A stretch of DNA of 64,000 bases from Streptomyces cellostaticus (GCF_001513965.1 NZ_KQ948037.1:1-64000), one strand, 5' to 3'. Numbered from the stretch's first letter, positions 33,332 through 42,502 are shown. The notes: a model not told the origin generated them from the letters alone. A program made the numbers and translations.

Positions 33332-36154
33332 ATGAAGCAGCAGGGCGTGCACCCCGAAGGCGCGGAGGGCACCCCTGGCGCGGCCGCACGCCCCGCCACC
33401 GCCCGCGCGGGCGGTGGCGAGACCGGCGCCGCGAGCGATGATTCCGGCACACAGCGGCCCTTCACGCGCGCGCGTGAGGACGCCGCCGGGCCCGTCGAGG
33501 GGGCGCACGTCCCCGAGAACCCGCCGGCCGGCACAGGGCCGGGCGCCGGAGACGACGGTCTCCACCCGGACGAGGTCGAGGGCGACGAACCGCTGCTCCC
33601 CGCGCGCGTGCACCGGCCCTCCGACCTCATGCGGCTGCTGGTGGGCGTGCTCGCCATCGTCGTCCTGCTCGCCATCGCCGCGTTCGCGCACGGCACCACC
33701 TCGGGCCTCGAACAGGACATCAACAAGGGCACCGGCCAGGCCCCCGACCTGCTCATCAAGATCGCGGGACTGGCCTCCAGCATCGCGATCCTGCTGGTGC
33801 CGGTCGCCTTCGCGATCGAACGGCTGATCAAACGGGACGGGCTGCGGATCGCCGACGGCGTCCTCGCGGCCGTCCTCGCGCACGGAGTGACTCTCGCCAC
33901 CGACCTGTGGGTCGCCCGAGGCGCCCCGGGCTCCATCCAGGAAGCGCTCACCCAGCCCTCACCAGGTGACATCCACGCCCTGACCGACCCGGTGCACGGC
34001 TATCTGGCACCCGTCATCGCCTACATGACGGCCGTCGGCATGTCCCGCAGACCCCGGTGGCGTGCGGTGCTGTGGATCGTGCTGCTGCTCGACGCGTTCT
34101 CGATGCTGGTCACCGGCTACACGACCCCGTTCTCGATCATCTTGACGGTGCTGATCGGCTGGACCATCGCCTACGGCACCCTGTACGCGGTCGGCTCGCC
34201 CAACGTCCGCCCCACCGGGCAGACCCTGATGGCGGGCCTCAGGCACGTCGGTTTCCACCCCGTCGGCGCGGCCCGCGAGGAGGCTGTGGAGACGGAGAAC
34301 GGCGACCGCGGACGGCGTTATTTCGTCACCCTGGAGGACGGCCCGCCGCTGGACGTCACGGTCGTCGACCGGGAGCAGCAGGCCCAGGGCTTCTTCTACC
34401 GCGCGTGGCGCAATCTCACCCTGCGCGGCTTCGCCACCCGCTCCAGCCTGCAGTCGCTGCGCCAGGCGCTGGAGCAGGAGGCGCTGCTGGCGTACGCGGC
34501 GATCGCGGCGGGTGCCAACGCGCCCAAGCTGATCGCCACCTCGGAACTCGGCCCCGACGCGGTGATGCTCGTCTACGAGCACACGGGCGGGCGCACGCTG
34601 GACTCACTGGCCGACGAGGACATCACCGACGAACTGCTGCGCAACACGTGGCACCAGGTGCAGGCGCTGCAGTCACGGCGCATCGCGCACCGCAGGCTGG
34701 CCGGTGACGCAATTTTGGTGGATCGTTCCGGCAAGGTGATCCTCACCGAGTTGCGCGGCGGCGAGATCGCGGCAGGCGAACTGCTGTTGCGCATGGACGT
34801 CGCCCAGCTGGTCACCACGCTCGGCCTGCGGGTCGGCGCCGAACGGGCCGTGGCCTCGGCGGTCGGCGTGCTCGGCCCGGACGCGGTCGCCGACTGCCTG
34901 CCGATGCTCCAGCCCATCGCACTGACGCGCTCCACGCGCGCGACCCTGCGCCGACTGGCCCGGGAGCGTACGCAGCGCGAACGGGAAGCGGTCCTGGAGG
35001 CGTCCCGGCAGGCCAAGCAGGCCCGCCTGGAGGAGGCCTCCGAGACGACTCGGCCCGTCCTCGAAAAGCCCGACAAGAAGACGGTCCGCGCCGAGCAGCG
35101 CGCGGAGAGGCGGGCCATCGACGAAGCCCTCGACGAGGCACGCGAGGAGGACCTGCTCACGCAGATCCGGCACCAGGTGCTGCGGATCAGGCCCCAGGCG
35201 CCCGTGGAGCCGGCCCGCCTGGAGCGGGTGCGCCCGCGCACGCTGATCAGCTTCATCGCCGGTGCGATCGGCGCGTACTACCTGCTGACCCAGCTCACCC
35301 ACATCGAGTTCGGCACGCTGTTCGCGCAGGCCCAGTGGGGCTGGGTGGCCGCGGCGGTGCTGTTCTCGGCGCTCAGCTACCTGGCCGCCGCGATGGCGCT
35401 GCTGGGGTTCGTGCCGGAGCGGGTGCCGTTCCCGAGGACGGTGGCGGCGCAGGTCGCCGGCTCCTTCGTGAAGATCGTGGCGCCGGCCGCGGTCGGCGGT
35501 GTGGCCCTCAACACGCGCTTCCTGCAGCGCACCGGCGTGCGCCCGGGGCTCGCGGTGGCGAGCGTCGGCGCGTCACAGTTGTTCGGGCTCGGCTGCCACA
35601 TCCTGATGCTGCTGTCCTTCGGCTACCTGACCGGCACCGAGAAGACGCCGTCGCTGTCGCCGTCCCGGACGGTCATCGCGGGTCTGCTGACCGTGGCGGT
35701 ACTCGTCCTCGTGGTGACCTCGGTGCCGTTCCTGCGGAAATTCGTCGTCACCCGTGTGAGGTCGCTGTTCGCAGGTGTCGTACCGCGCATGCTCGACGTG
35801 CTCCAGCGCCCGCAGAAGCTCGTCACCGGCATCGGCGGCATGCTGCTGCTGACCGCCTGCTTCGTGATGTGCCTGGACGCCTCCATCCGGGCGTTCGGCG
35901 ACAACTCGACGTCGCTGAGCATCGCCAGTGTCGCCGTGGTCTTCCTCGCCGGCAACGCGCTCGGCTCTGCGGCGCCCACCCCGGGCGGCGTGGGCGCGGT
36001 GGAGGCGAGCCTCACGCTCGGCCTGATCGCCTTCGGCCTGCCCAAGGAGGTCGCCGCCCCGGCCGTCCTGCTGTTCCGGCTGCTGACCCTCTGGCTGCCG
36101 GTGCTTCCGGGCTGGCTCGCCTTCAACCAGCTCACCCGCAAGGGCGCCCTGTAG
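33332..36154 (+). CDS. UPF0104/flippase-like membrane protein with pseudokinase domain
   Basis: The 940-aa protein has a low-complexity N terminus (~1-100), then about six transmembrane helices (~105-290) and a kinase-like fold (~340-560). A basic coiled-coil-like segment (TQREREAVLEASRQAKQAR) follows, and finally about eight transmembrane helices (~635-935) of the lysylphosphatidylglycerol synthase/UPF0104 flippase-like family. The kinase-like region has IAHRRLAGDAILVDRSGK where kinases have HRDxxxxN, and TELRGG instead of DFG, so it is probably catalytically dead. The role could be lipid or polymer export with nucleotide sensing; this is inference. ATG 33332 follows AAGAAGAGACC. Confidence 0.8.
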   Translation: MKQQGVHPEGAEGTPGAAARPATARAGGGETGAASDDSGTQRPFTRAREDAAGPVEGAHVPENPPAGTGPGAGDDGLHPDEVEGDEPLLPARVHRPSDLMRLLVGVLAIVVLLAIAAFAHGTTSGLEQDINKGTGQAPDLLIKIAGLASSIAILLVPVAFAIERLIKRDGLRIADGVLAAVLAHGVTLATDLWVARGAPGSIQEALTQPSPGDIHALTDPVHGYLAPVIAYMTAVGMSRRPRWRAVLWIVLLLDAFSMLVTGYTTPFSIILTVLIGWTIAYGTLYAVGSPNVRPTGQTLMAGLRHVGFHPVGAAREEAVETENGDRGRRYFVTLEDGPPLDVTVVDREQQAQGFFYRAWRNLTLRGFATRSSLQSLRQALEQEALLAYAAIAAGANAPKLIATSELGPDAVMLVYEHTGGRTLDSLADEDITDELLRNTWHQVQALQSRRIAHRRLAGDAILVDRSGKVILTELRGGEIAAGELLLRMDVAQLVTTLGLRVGAERAVASAVGVLGPDAVADCLPMLQPIALTRSTRATLRRLARERTQREREAVLEASRQAKQARLEEASETTRPVLEKPDKKTVRAEQRAERRAIDEALDEAREEDLLTQIRHQVLRIRPQAPVEPARLERVRPRTLISFIAGAIGAYYLLTQLTHIEFGTLFAQAQWGWVAAAVLFSALSYLAAAMALLGFVPERVPFPRTVAAQVAGSFVKIVAPAAVGGVALNTRFLQRTGVRPGLAVASVGASQLFGLGCHILMLLSFGYLTGTEKTPSLSPSRTVIAGLLTVAVLVLVVTSVPFLRKFVVTRVRSLFAGVVPRMLDVLQRPQKLVTGIGGMLLLTACFVMCLDASIRAFGDNSTSLSIASVAVVFLAGNALGSAAPTPGGVGAVEASLTLGLIAFGLPKEVAAPAVLLFRLLTLWLPVLPGWLAFNQLTRKGAL

Positions 36155-36239
36155 ACAGGCCCGCACAGAGGCTCCGGGGACGTACCTCGGACGGCCCGTG
36201 TCCCGCGCGCGCCGGCCCGCGCGCCCCCACGATGGAAAC

Positions 36240-37784
36240 ATGGCGAACCCCTCCCGGCCGCGTGCCGCCGCCCTGACCACCGGCATCGTGCTGCTGGCCG
36301 CCCTGCTGGCCGGGTGCAGTCACGGCGCCGAGGACGGGGACCTCACGGCGCAGAAGCTGGACTGGAAGGACTGCCCGGCGCCGTCCGAGGCGGAGGGCGG
36401 CGGCGGTTCCCCGTCCCCGCTGCCGAACGGCACCCAGTGGCAGTGCGCCACCATGAAGGCGCCCCTGGACTGGAGCAATCCCAAGGGCGACACCATCGGT
36501 CTCGCCCTGATCCACGCCAAGGCCAGCGGCCCGGCCGGCAAGCGGATCGGCTCGCTCGTGTTCAACTTCGGCGGCCCCGGCGGCAGCGGCGTCACCACCC
36601 TGCCCGCGTTCGCCGAGGACTACGCCGCCCTGCGCACCCGCTACGACCTGGTGAGCTTCGACCCACGCGGGGTCGGGCGCAGCAAACCGGTGAAGTGCGA
36701 GAGCGACGCCCAGCTCGACCAGTACTTCCAGCAGGACGCGACACCCGACGACAGCGCCGAGCGCACGCAGTTGCTGGAGCGCACCAAGCAGTTCAACGGC
36801 GCCTGCGAGAAGCACTCCAAGACGATCCTGCCGCATGTGCGCACCACCGACGTGGCCCGCGACATGGACCTGATGCGCCAGGTGCTCGGCGACGACAAGC
36901 TGCACTACTTCGGCATCTCCTACGGCACGGAACTCGGCGGCGTCTACGCCCACCTGTTCCCCAAGGACGTCGGGCGGGCGGTCTTCGACGCGGTGATCGA
37001 CCCCACGCAGAACCCGGAACAGAGCGCGCTCGGGCAGGCCAAGGGCTTCCAGCTCGCACTCGACAACTTCGCCCGGGACTGCACGTCGAAGACGACCGGC
37101 TGCCCGATCGGCGACACGGCCCAGGACGTGAAGGACCGCATCGCCAAACTGCTGACGGACCTGGAGAAGAAGCCGATCCCCGGCATCCTCCCGCGCGAGC
37201 TGACCCAGACCGCGGCGACCAACGGCATCGCGCAGGCCCTGTACTCCAAGGACTTCTGGGAGTACCTCACCGAGGGGCTCCAGCAGGCGTACGAGGGCGA
37301 CGGAAGGGTCCTCATGCTGCTGTCCGACTCGATGAACGGCCGCAACGAGAGCGGCGAGTACAGCAACATCACTGCGGCGAACATCGCCATCAACTGCTCC
37401 GACGAGAAACCCCGGTACACCCCCGACTTCGTCCAGCAGAAGCTGCCCGAGTTCCGCGCCGCCTCCCCGCTGTTCGGGGACTACCTGGCCTGGGGCATGG
37501 TCGGCTGCACCGACTGGGCCGTGCCGGGCGCCGCCGACCATCCCGACGTCAGCGCACCGGGATCGGCACCCATCCTCGTCGTCGGCAACACCGGCGACCC
37601 CGCCACCCCGTACGAGGGCGCGAAGAAGATGGTGGACGCACTCGGCAAGGGCGTCGCCGTCGAGCTGACGTACCGGGGCCAGGGGCACGGGGCGTACGAC
37701 AGCAAGAACAAGTGCGTGCAGAACGCGGTGAACGGCTACCTGCTGGACGGGAAGGTACCGAAGCCCGGTACGGTCTGCACCTAG
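36240..37784 (+). CDS. Lipoprotein alpha/beta-hydrolase peptidase (Tap/SlpD-like), copy 1
   Basis: The 514-aa protein begins with a lipoprotein signal (LLAALLAGC, Cys ~residue 24) and has an S33-family alpha/beta hydrolase fold. It shows FNFGGPGGSG (oxyanion region), DPRGVGRS, the nucleophile GISYG, and C-terminal NTGDPATPYEGA and GQGHGAY, giving the Asp/His half of the triad. The TAP-like C terminus resembles the Streptomyces tripeptidyl aminopeptidase/mycelium-associated SlpD-SlpE family. It would act at the outer membrane surface and trim short peptides. The adjacent gene is a paralog, so this is a tandem duplication. Confidence 0.88.
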   Translation: MANPSRPRAAALTTGIVLLAALLAGCSHGAEDGDLTAQKLDWKDCPAPSEAEGGGGSPSPLPNGTQWQCATMKAPLDWSNPKGDTIGLALIHAKASGPAGKRIGSLVFNFGGPGGSGVTTLPAFAEDYAALRTRYDLVSFDPRGVGRSKPVKCESDAQLDQYFQQDATPDDSAERTQLLERTKQFNGACEKHSKTILPHVRTTDVARDMDLMRQVLGDDKLHYFGISYGTELGGVYAHLFPKDVGRAVFDAVIDPTQNPEQSALGQAKGFQLALDNFARDCTSKTTGCPIGDTAQDVKDRIAKLLTDLEKKPIPGILPRELTQTAATNGIAQALYSKDFWEYLTEGLQQAYEGDGRVLMLLSDSMNGRNESGEYSNITAANIAINCSDEKPRYTPDFVQQKLPEFRAASPLFGDYLAWGMVGCTDWAVPGAADHPDVSAPGSAPILVVGNTGDPATPYEGAKKMVDALGKGVAVELTYRGQGHGAYDSKNKCVQNAVNGYLLDGKVPKPGTVCT

Positions 37785-37816
37785 CGAAAATCCCCGCAAA
37801 ATCGCAGGTCAGATGG

Positions 37817-37825
37817 TTATCCACA
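37817..37825 (+). promoter_or_regulatory. DnaA-box-like site
   Basis: Perfect TTATCCACA nonamer in the 127-bp gap between the two paralogous lipoprotein peptidase genes. No second box was seen nearby, so its role is unknown. Confidence 0.4.
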
Positions 37826-37911
37826 GGCCGCTACGGGCTAAGCCCGCTCCGCCTACCATGGCCTGAACGCCCGCCGCGGCACGACGCGGAGGGCCTGCTA
37901 GGGGGGTGCAC

Positions 37912-39474
37912 ATGTCGCGATTCCTGCGGTGGGCGGCCGCCGCGGCCGCAGCGCTGCTGGTGGCCGGATGCGGTGGCGGCTCGTCGGGCGGGGGCCATGA
38001 CGAGGGCAAGACGACAAGTCCGGCCAGGGAAAAGGAGACCGGTCCGGCTTCCGTGCCGGCGTCACCGCCTGCGATGGACCCGCCCTCCTCGCTCACCTCG
38101 CAGCGGCTCGACTGGCACCGCTGCAAGGCCACTGACTCCGCCGCGCCGAGCGACGACTGGCGGTGCGCCACACTCAAAGTGCCGCTGGACTGGTCGAAGC
38201 CGGGCGGTACGACGATCGGCCTCGCCCTCATCCGCGCCCGGGCGACCGGAAGCGACCGGATCGGCTCGCTGTTGTTCAACTTCGGCGGCCCCGGCGGCTC
38301 GGGCGTGTCGATGATGCCGTACTACGGCACCACCGTCTCCCACCTGCGCGAGCGCTACGACCTGGTGAGCTGGGACCCGCGCGGGGTCGGGGCCAGCGAG
38401 GGCGTCCGCTGCCGCGGCGACCGGGCCATCGGGGCGGCCGAAGCGGTGGACGCCACTCCGGACACCCCGGCCGAGGAGAAGGCGTATCTGCGGGACGCCA
38501 CCGACTTCGGCAAGGGCTGCCGGAAGGCTGCCGGCACGCTGCTGGCGCACGTGTCGACGACCGACACCGCGCGCGACATGGACCTGATGCGCCAGGTGCT
38601 CGGCGACCGCACGATGCACTACTTCGGCATCTCCTACGGCACCGAACTGGGCGGCGTGTACGCCCACTTGTTCCCGAAGCGGGTCGGCCGGCTGATCCTC
38701 GACGCGGTGGTCGACCCGACCGCGGACACGGTGGGCCATGCCGAGAACCAGGCCCGCGGCTTCCAGCGCGCCCTGGACGACTATCTGAAGTCCACCGGCC
38801 AGGACCCGAAGCAAGGCTCGCGGAAGATCGTGGCCCTGCTCCGGCGGATCGACGCGAAGCCGCTGCCCACCTCGTCCGGCCGGAGGCTGACCCAGACGCT
38901 CGCGGTCACCGGAATCATCCGGCCGCTGTACAGCGAGGCCGGCTGGCCGCAGCTGACCAGCGCGCTCAAGTCGGCGCAGAGCGGCGACGGTTCACAGCTG
39001 CTGGCGCTCGCGGACGAGTACGACGAGCGCGACGCCTCGGGGCGCTACGGCACGACGAGCCACGCCCAACGGGTCATATCGTGCCTGGACGACAGGCAGC
39101 GGCCCACGCTCGCACAGACGAAGAAGCTGCTGCCCGAGTTCGAGCGGATCTCACCGGTGTTCGGCGACTTCCTGGGCTGGGACACGGCCGGGTGGTGCCA
39201 CGACTGGCCGGTGCCGGGGCAGTTCGACACCCCCGAGGTCAGCGCGCCGGGTGCGGCACCGATCCTGCTGGTCGGCAACACCGGGGACCCGGCGACACCG
39301 TACGAGGGTGCCCGCAGGATGGCCGACGAGCTGGGCAAGGGCGTCGGAGTCAACCTCACCTGGAAGGGCGAGGGACACGGGGCGTACGGCAACGGCAGCG
39401 ACTGCGTCGACTCGGCGGTGGACGCCTACCTGCTCGACGGGACAGTGCCGAAGGACGGCACGGTCTGCTCATGA
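37912..39474 (+). CDS. Lipoprotein alpha/beta-hydrolase peptidase (Tap/SlpD-like), copy 2
   Basis: The 520-aa paralog of the preceding gene has lipobox LLVAGC (Cys ~19), FNFGGPGGSG, DPRGVGAS, GISYG, NTGDPATPYEGA and GEGHGAY. The two share their whole architecture and long stretches such as ARDMDLMRQVLGD and GTELGGVYAHLFPK. It differs by a longer low-complexity stretch after the lipid anchor. Also probably an extracellular lipid-anchored peptidase. The ATG at 37912 is preceded by GGGGGGTG; GTG 37906 is an alternative. A hairpin separates it from the convergent moeZ. Confidence 0.88.
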   Translation: MSRFLRWAAAAAAALLVAGCGGGSSGGGHDEGKTTSPAREKETGPASVPASPPAMDPPSSLTSQRLDWHRCKATDSAAPSDDWRCATLKVPLDWSKPGGTTIGLALIRARATGSDRIGSLLFNFGGPGGSGVSMMPYYGTTVSHLRERYDLVSWDPRGVGASEGVRCRGDRAIGAAEAVDATPDTPAEEKAYLRDATDFGKGCRKAAGTLLAHVSTTDTARDMDLMRQVLGDRTMHYFGISYGTELGGVYAHLFPKRVGRLILDAVVDPTADTVGHAENQARGFQRALDDYLKSTGQDPKQGSRKIVALLRRIDAKPLPTSSGRRLTQTLAVTGIIRPLYSEAGWPQLTSALKSAQSGDGSQLLALADEYDERDASGRYGTTSHAQRVISCLDDRQRPTLAQTKKLLPEFERISPVFGDFLGWDTAGWCHDWPVPGQFDTPEVSAPGAAPILLVGNTGDPATPYEGARRMADELGKGVGVNLTWKGEGHGAYGNGSDCVDSAVDAYLLDGTVPKDGTVCS

Positions 39475-39477
39475 CGA

Positions 39478-39520
39478 CGGCGGGGGCCCCGGGCGCCAAC
39501 AGCACCCGAAGCCCCCGCCG
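39478..39520. terminator. Hairpin between convergent peptidase gene and moeZ
   Basis: A GC-rich imperfect hairpin: outer 10-bp stem (39478-39487 with 39511-39520) with an inner stem of about 7 bp (one mismatch) and a small loop. It starts 3 bp after the stop codon at 39474 and lies before the stop of moeZ at 39564, so it may serve both. Confidence 0.6.
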
Positions 39521-39563
39521 CTCGGACCGGAAGGCCTGCTCGTCTCGACCGCCGAGGCGTCGC

Positions 39564-40742
39564 TCAGTAGACCGGCTTGTGCGGTTCGATCTGGTTGACC
39601 CAGCCGATCACGCCGCCGCCGACGTGGACGGCGTCCGCGAAGCCCGCGGACTTGAGGACGGCGAGGACTTCCGCACTGCGGACACCTGTCTTGCAGTGCA
39701 GGACGATCTTCTTGTCCTGCGGCAGGCCCTCCAGGGCGGTGCCCATGAGGAACTCGTTCTTCGGGATCAGCTTGGCGCCCGGGATGGAGACGATCTCGTA
39801 CTCGTTCGGCTCGCGGACGTCGATGATCTCGATGCTCTCGCCGTCGTCGATCCACTCCTTGAGCTGCTTGGGAGTGATCGTCGAACCGGCGGCCGCCTCC
39901 TGGGCCTCCTCGGAGACGACGCCGCAGAAGGCCTCGTAGTCGATGAGCTCGGTGACGGTCGGGTTCTCGCCGCAGACCGCGCAGTTCGGGTCCTTGCGGA
40001 CCTTGACCTGGCGGTACTGCATCTCCAGGGCGTCGTAGATCATCAGGCGGCCGACCAGCGGCTCGCCGATGCCCGCGAGGAGCTTGATGGCCTCGTTGAC
40101 CTGGATGGAGCCGATGGACGCGCACAGCACACCCAGCACGCCGCCCTCGGCGCAGGAGGGGACCATGCCCGGCGGCGGGGGCTCCGGGTAGAGGCAGCGG
40201 TAGCAGGGGCCGTGCTCGGACCAGAAGACCGAGGCCTGGCCGTCGAAGCGGTAGATCGAGCCCCACACGTACGGCTTGTTCAGCAGCACGCACGCGTCGT
40301 TGACCAGGTAGCGGGTCGCGAAGTTGTCCGTGCCGTCGACGATCAGGTCGTACTGGCTGAAGATGTCCATCACGTTGTCGGCTTCGAGCCGCTCCTCGTG
40401 AAGGATCACGTTCACGTACGGGTTGATGCCCTTGACCGAGTCGCGCGCGGACTCGGCCTTGGAGCGGCCGATGTCGGACTGGCTGTGGATGATCTGCCGC
40501 TGCAGGTTCGACTCGTCGACCTCGTCGAACTCCACGATGCCGAGCGTGCCCACGCCCGCGGCGGCCAGGTACATCAGCGCCGGCGAGCCCAGGCCGCCGG
40601 CGCCCACACAGAGCACCTTGGCGTTCTTCAGCCGCTTCTGCCCGTCCATCCCGACGTCGGGGATGATCAGGTGGCGGGAGTACCGGCGGACCTCGTCTAC
40701 GGTGAGCTCAAGAGCTGGCTCGACCAGGGGTGGCAGCGACAC
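39564..40742 (-). CDS. moeZ: Adenylyltransferase/sulfurtransferase MoeZ
   Basis: The 392-aa protein has an N-terminal MoeB/ThiF E1 domain (~1-270) with GAGGLGSPALMYL for ATP and structural zinc cysteines in CYRCLYPEP and CAVCGENP. A C-terminal rhodanese domain (~290-390) carries a reactive Cys in VLHCKTGVRS. MoeZ adenylates the C terminus of sulfur-carrier proteins such as MoaD and CysO and then transfers sulfur to give the thiocarboxylate, linking molybdopterin and cysteine synthesis. GTG 40742 has GGAG just upstream. A perfect SigR promoter lies upstream. It pairs functionally with MoaE at 7.5 kb. Confidence 0.95.
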   Translation of the reverse strand: MSLPPLVEPALELTVDEVRRYSRHLIIPDVGMDGQKRLKNAKVLCVGAGGLGSPALMYLAAAGVGTLGIVEFDEVDESNLQRQIIHSQSDIGRSKAESARDSVKGINPYVNVILHEERLEADNVMDIFSQYDLIVDGTDNFATRYLVNDACVLLNKPYVWGSIYRFDGQASVFWSEHGPCYRCLYPEPPPPGMVPSCAEGGVLGVLCASIGSIQVNEAIKLLAGIGEPLVGRLMIYDALEMQYRQVKVRKDPNCAVCGENPTVTELIDYEAFCGVVSEEAQEAAAGSTITPKQLKEWIDDGESIEIIDVREPNEYEIVSIPGAKLIPKNEFLMGTALEGLPQDKKIVLHCKTGVRSAEVLAVLKSAGFADAVHVGGGVIGWVNQIEPHKPVY

Positions 40743-40786
40743 GGGGACTCCGTTGGTCGGTCAATCACTACAGTTGTTCTCTCCGT

Positions 40787-40812
40787 AACACTGCCACGAC
40801 CTTCTTCATTCC
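40787..40812 (-). promoter_or_regulatory. SigR promoter of moeZ
   Basis: On the minus strand an exact GGAAT (40812-40808), an 18-nt spacer and GTT (40789-40787). A start near 40780 leaves about 38 nt to the moeZ GTG. The -35 overlaps the stop of the upstream spherulin-4 gene (40806), so the promoter is nested in its 3' end. SigR control of the Streptomyces moeB/moeZ gene is known. Confidence 0.85.
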
Positions 40813-41555
40813 GAGACACCCGTTCCGACACGCGAGACGATGTCGTCCCAGTAGCCGGGCATGGTCTCCCACGGGTCGGTGCGGCCGCCGCGGTCGGTGT
40901 GGTCCGTGAAGTAGATCGTCGACGCGCCCTGCCAGCGGGCGATGCGCAGCGCCTCCTCCAGATGGCCCCGGGGCACACCGTGCACGAAGTGGCAGAAGCG
41001 GTCGGGCGGGTAGTCGGCGGTCCACTCGGCCACCTGGGACCAGCGGTAGTCGGACCAGGAGCCGGAGAAGGTCACCAGTTGGTCGGCGTTCTCCGCGTAC
41101 CCGGGGTGCGGGTGGCTGCCGTGGCCGAGGACGATGTGGGCGCTGTCACTGATCGCCCGCAGGGTGGTGATCGCGTGGCGGACTTCGGGGAGCGCGCTGC
41201 GCTCGGTCGGGCAGCGGTCCAGCAGGAAGCCGTCGGCCCGGTACCAGTCGAGGTAGCGGTGCGCGTCGCCGAGCAGGTCGGCGAGGGCTCGGGCGCCGTG
41301 GGTGAGGTCCAGATGGCCGAGGACGCGAACGCCGGCGCAGCGCAGTCGGGCGGCCGCATGGAGGCAGTGCGGGTCGGGGCGTGTGCCGGGTCCGGCGGCG
41401 ACGTTCAGGACGACCCAGTCGAGAGGGGTGCCGGGGCGGGTGAGTTCGGCCCACTGGGCGGGGGCGACGAGCGGGTGGGCGTAGCCGGGGATGCCGAGGG
41501 CGGTACGGGTTGCGGTGCGCGCGGTGCCCGCTGTGGTGCTGGTCAGATGCGGCAT
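40806..41555 (-). CDS. Spherulation-specific family 4 (TIM-barrel) protein
   Basis: The 249-aa protein has the repeated beta-alpha pattern of the spherulin-4 family: GIPGYAHPLVAPAQW, WVVLNVAAGPG, VLGHLDLTHG and FLLDRCPTE. The family is related to GH114/GH166-type alpha-galactosaminidase folds. No signal peptide is visible, so it is probably cytosolic unless another signal exists. A role in trimming or processing an amino-sugar polymer is inference from the neighbouring genes. The ATG (41555) lies inside the end of the epimerase gene (13-bp overlap) after GGAGG, so it is translationally coupled. It ends just at the moeZ promoter. Confidence 0.8.
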   Translation of the reverse strand: MPHLTSTTAGTARTATRTALGIPGYAHPLVAPAQWAELTRPGTPLDWVVLNVAAGPGTRPDPHCLHAAARLRCAGVRVLGHLDLTHGARALADLLGDAHRYLDWYRADGFLLDRCPTERSALPEVRHAITTLRAISDSAHIVLGHGSHPHPGYAENADQLVTFSGSWSDYRWSQVAEWTADYPPDRFCHFVHGVPRGHLEEALRIARWQGASTIYFTDHTDRGGRTDPWETMPGYWDDIVSRVGTGVSE

Positions 41556-42502
41556 GCCGCCTCCATCCAGATGTCGGCCAGGGATTCTTCGAGGTTGATC
41601 CGGGGCCGCCAGCCGAGCCTGTCGCGGGCGGTGCGCACATCGGCCTGCTGCCAGCTGCCGCAGCCGTCCGGGTACGGGTACGCGACCGGGCCCGCGTGCT
41701 CGGAGTCGACGCGGGGGTGGCCGATGGGGCTGCGCAGCGGCCCGGGAGGGGCGTCGAGTTCGTGGAGGGCGCCGCCGTATCCGGCGACCCGGGCGAGCAC
41801 GGCGGCTGCGTCGCGGAGGCGTACCGCGCGGCCGGAGCCGATGTTGATGACGCCCTGCGCGGCGGAGAGCGAGGCGGCGTGCACGGCGCGGGCGACGTCG
41901 CGGACGTCGACGAAGTCGCGCTGGACGCCGAGGCCGCCGAGCTTGAGTTCCCCGTCGCCGGACTGCATGGCACGGCGCATGGCCTCGGCGAGCCGGCCCA
42001 GCGGGGAGCCGGCCGGGGTGCCGGGCCCGGCGGGTGAGAAGACGCGGAGCACGACGGCGTCGAGGCCGGAGCCGAGGACCAGTTCGGTGGCGGCGAGTTT
42101 GCTGACACCGTACGGCCCGCCGGGGCGGGGCACGGCGTCCTCGGCGGTGGAGGAGCCGGGCTGGCTGGGGCCGTACTCGGAGCCGCACCCGATCTGCACC
42201 AGGCGGGCGCCGCAGCCGCTGCGGCGCAGGGCTTCGCAGACGGTCGCGACGGCGACGGTGTTGTGCCGGGTGAGCTCGCGGGCGCCGCCGCGGGTGGCGC
42301 CGGCGCAGTTGATGACGACTCCGGGGTGGACCGCGTCCAGGAAGCGGGTGAGCGCTCCGGGGCTGCCCGTGGCGAGGTCGAAGCGGACGTCGGCGTCGTC
42401 GCCGCGGCCGAGCGCGGTGAGCTGGACGGCCGGGTCGGCGAGCAGGCGGTCGGCGACGAAGCGGCCGATGTATCCGTTGGCTCCGATCAGCAGGACCCTC
42501 AT
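41543..42502 (-). CDS. NAD-dependent epimerase/dehydratase (SDR)
   Basis: A 319-aa extended SDR with the Rossmann motif GANGYIGRFVAD (~7-18), the catalytic YGVSK (Tyr-Lys) near residue 131, and INCAGA and GPVAYPY features of sugar-nucleotide epimerases. It probably changes a UDP-sugar (C4 epimerisation or dehydration); the exact sugar is unknown. The start ATG overlaps the stop of a tiny upstream ORF (ATGA). The spherulin-4 gene follows with overlap. This arrangement suggests it supplies a sugar nucleotide to the glycosyltransferase encoded upstream. Confidence 0.87.
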   Translation of the reverse strand: MRVLLIGANGYIGRFVADRLLADPAVQLTALGRGDDADVRFDLATGSPGALTRFLDAVHPGVVINCAGATRGGARELTRHNTVAVATVCEALRRSGCGARLVQIGCGSEYGPSQPGSSTAEDAVPRPGGPYGVSKLAATELVLGSGLDAVVLRVFSPAGPGTPAGSPLGRLAEAMRRAMQSGDGELKLGGLGVQRDFVDVRDVARAVHAASLSAAQGVINIGSGRAVRLRDAAAVLARVAGYGGALHELDAPPGPLRSPIGHPRVDSEHAGPVAYPYPDGCGSWQQADVRTARDRLGWRPRINLEESLADIWMEAACRI

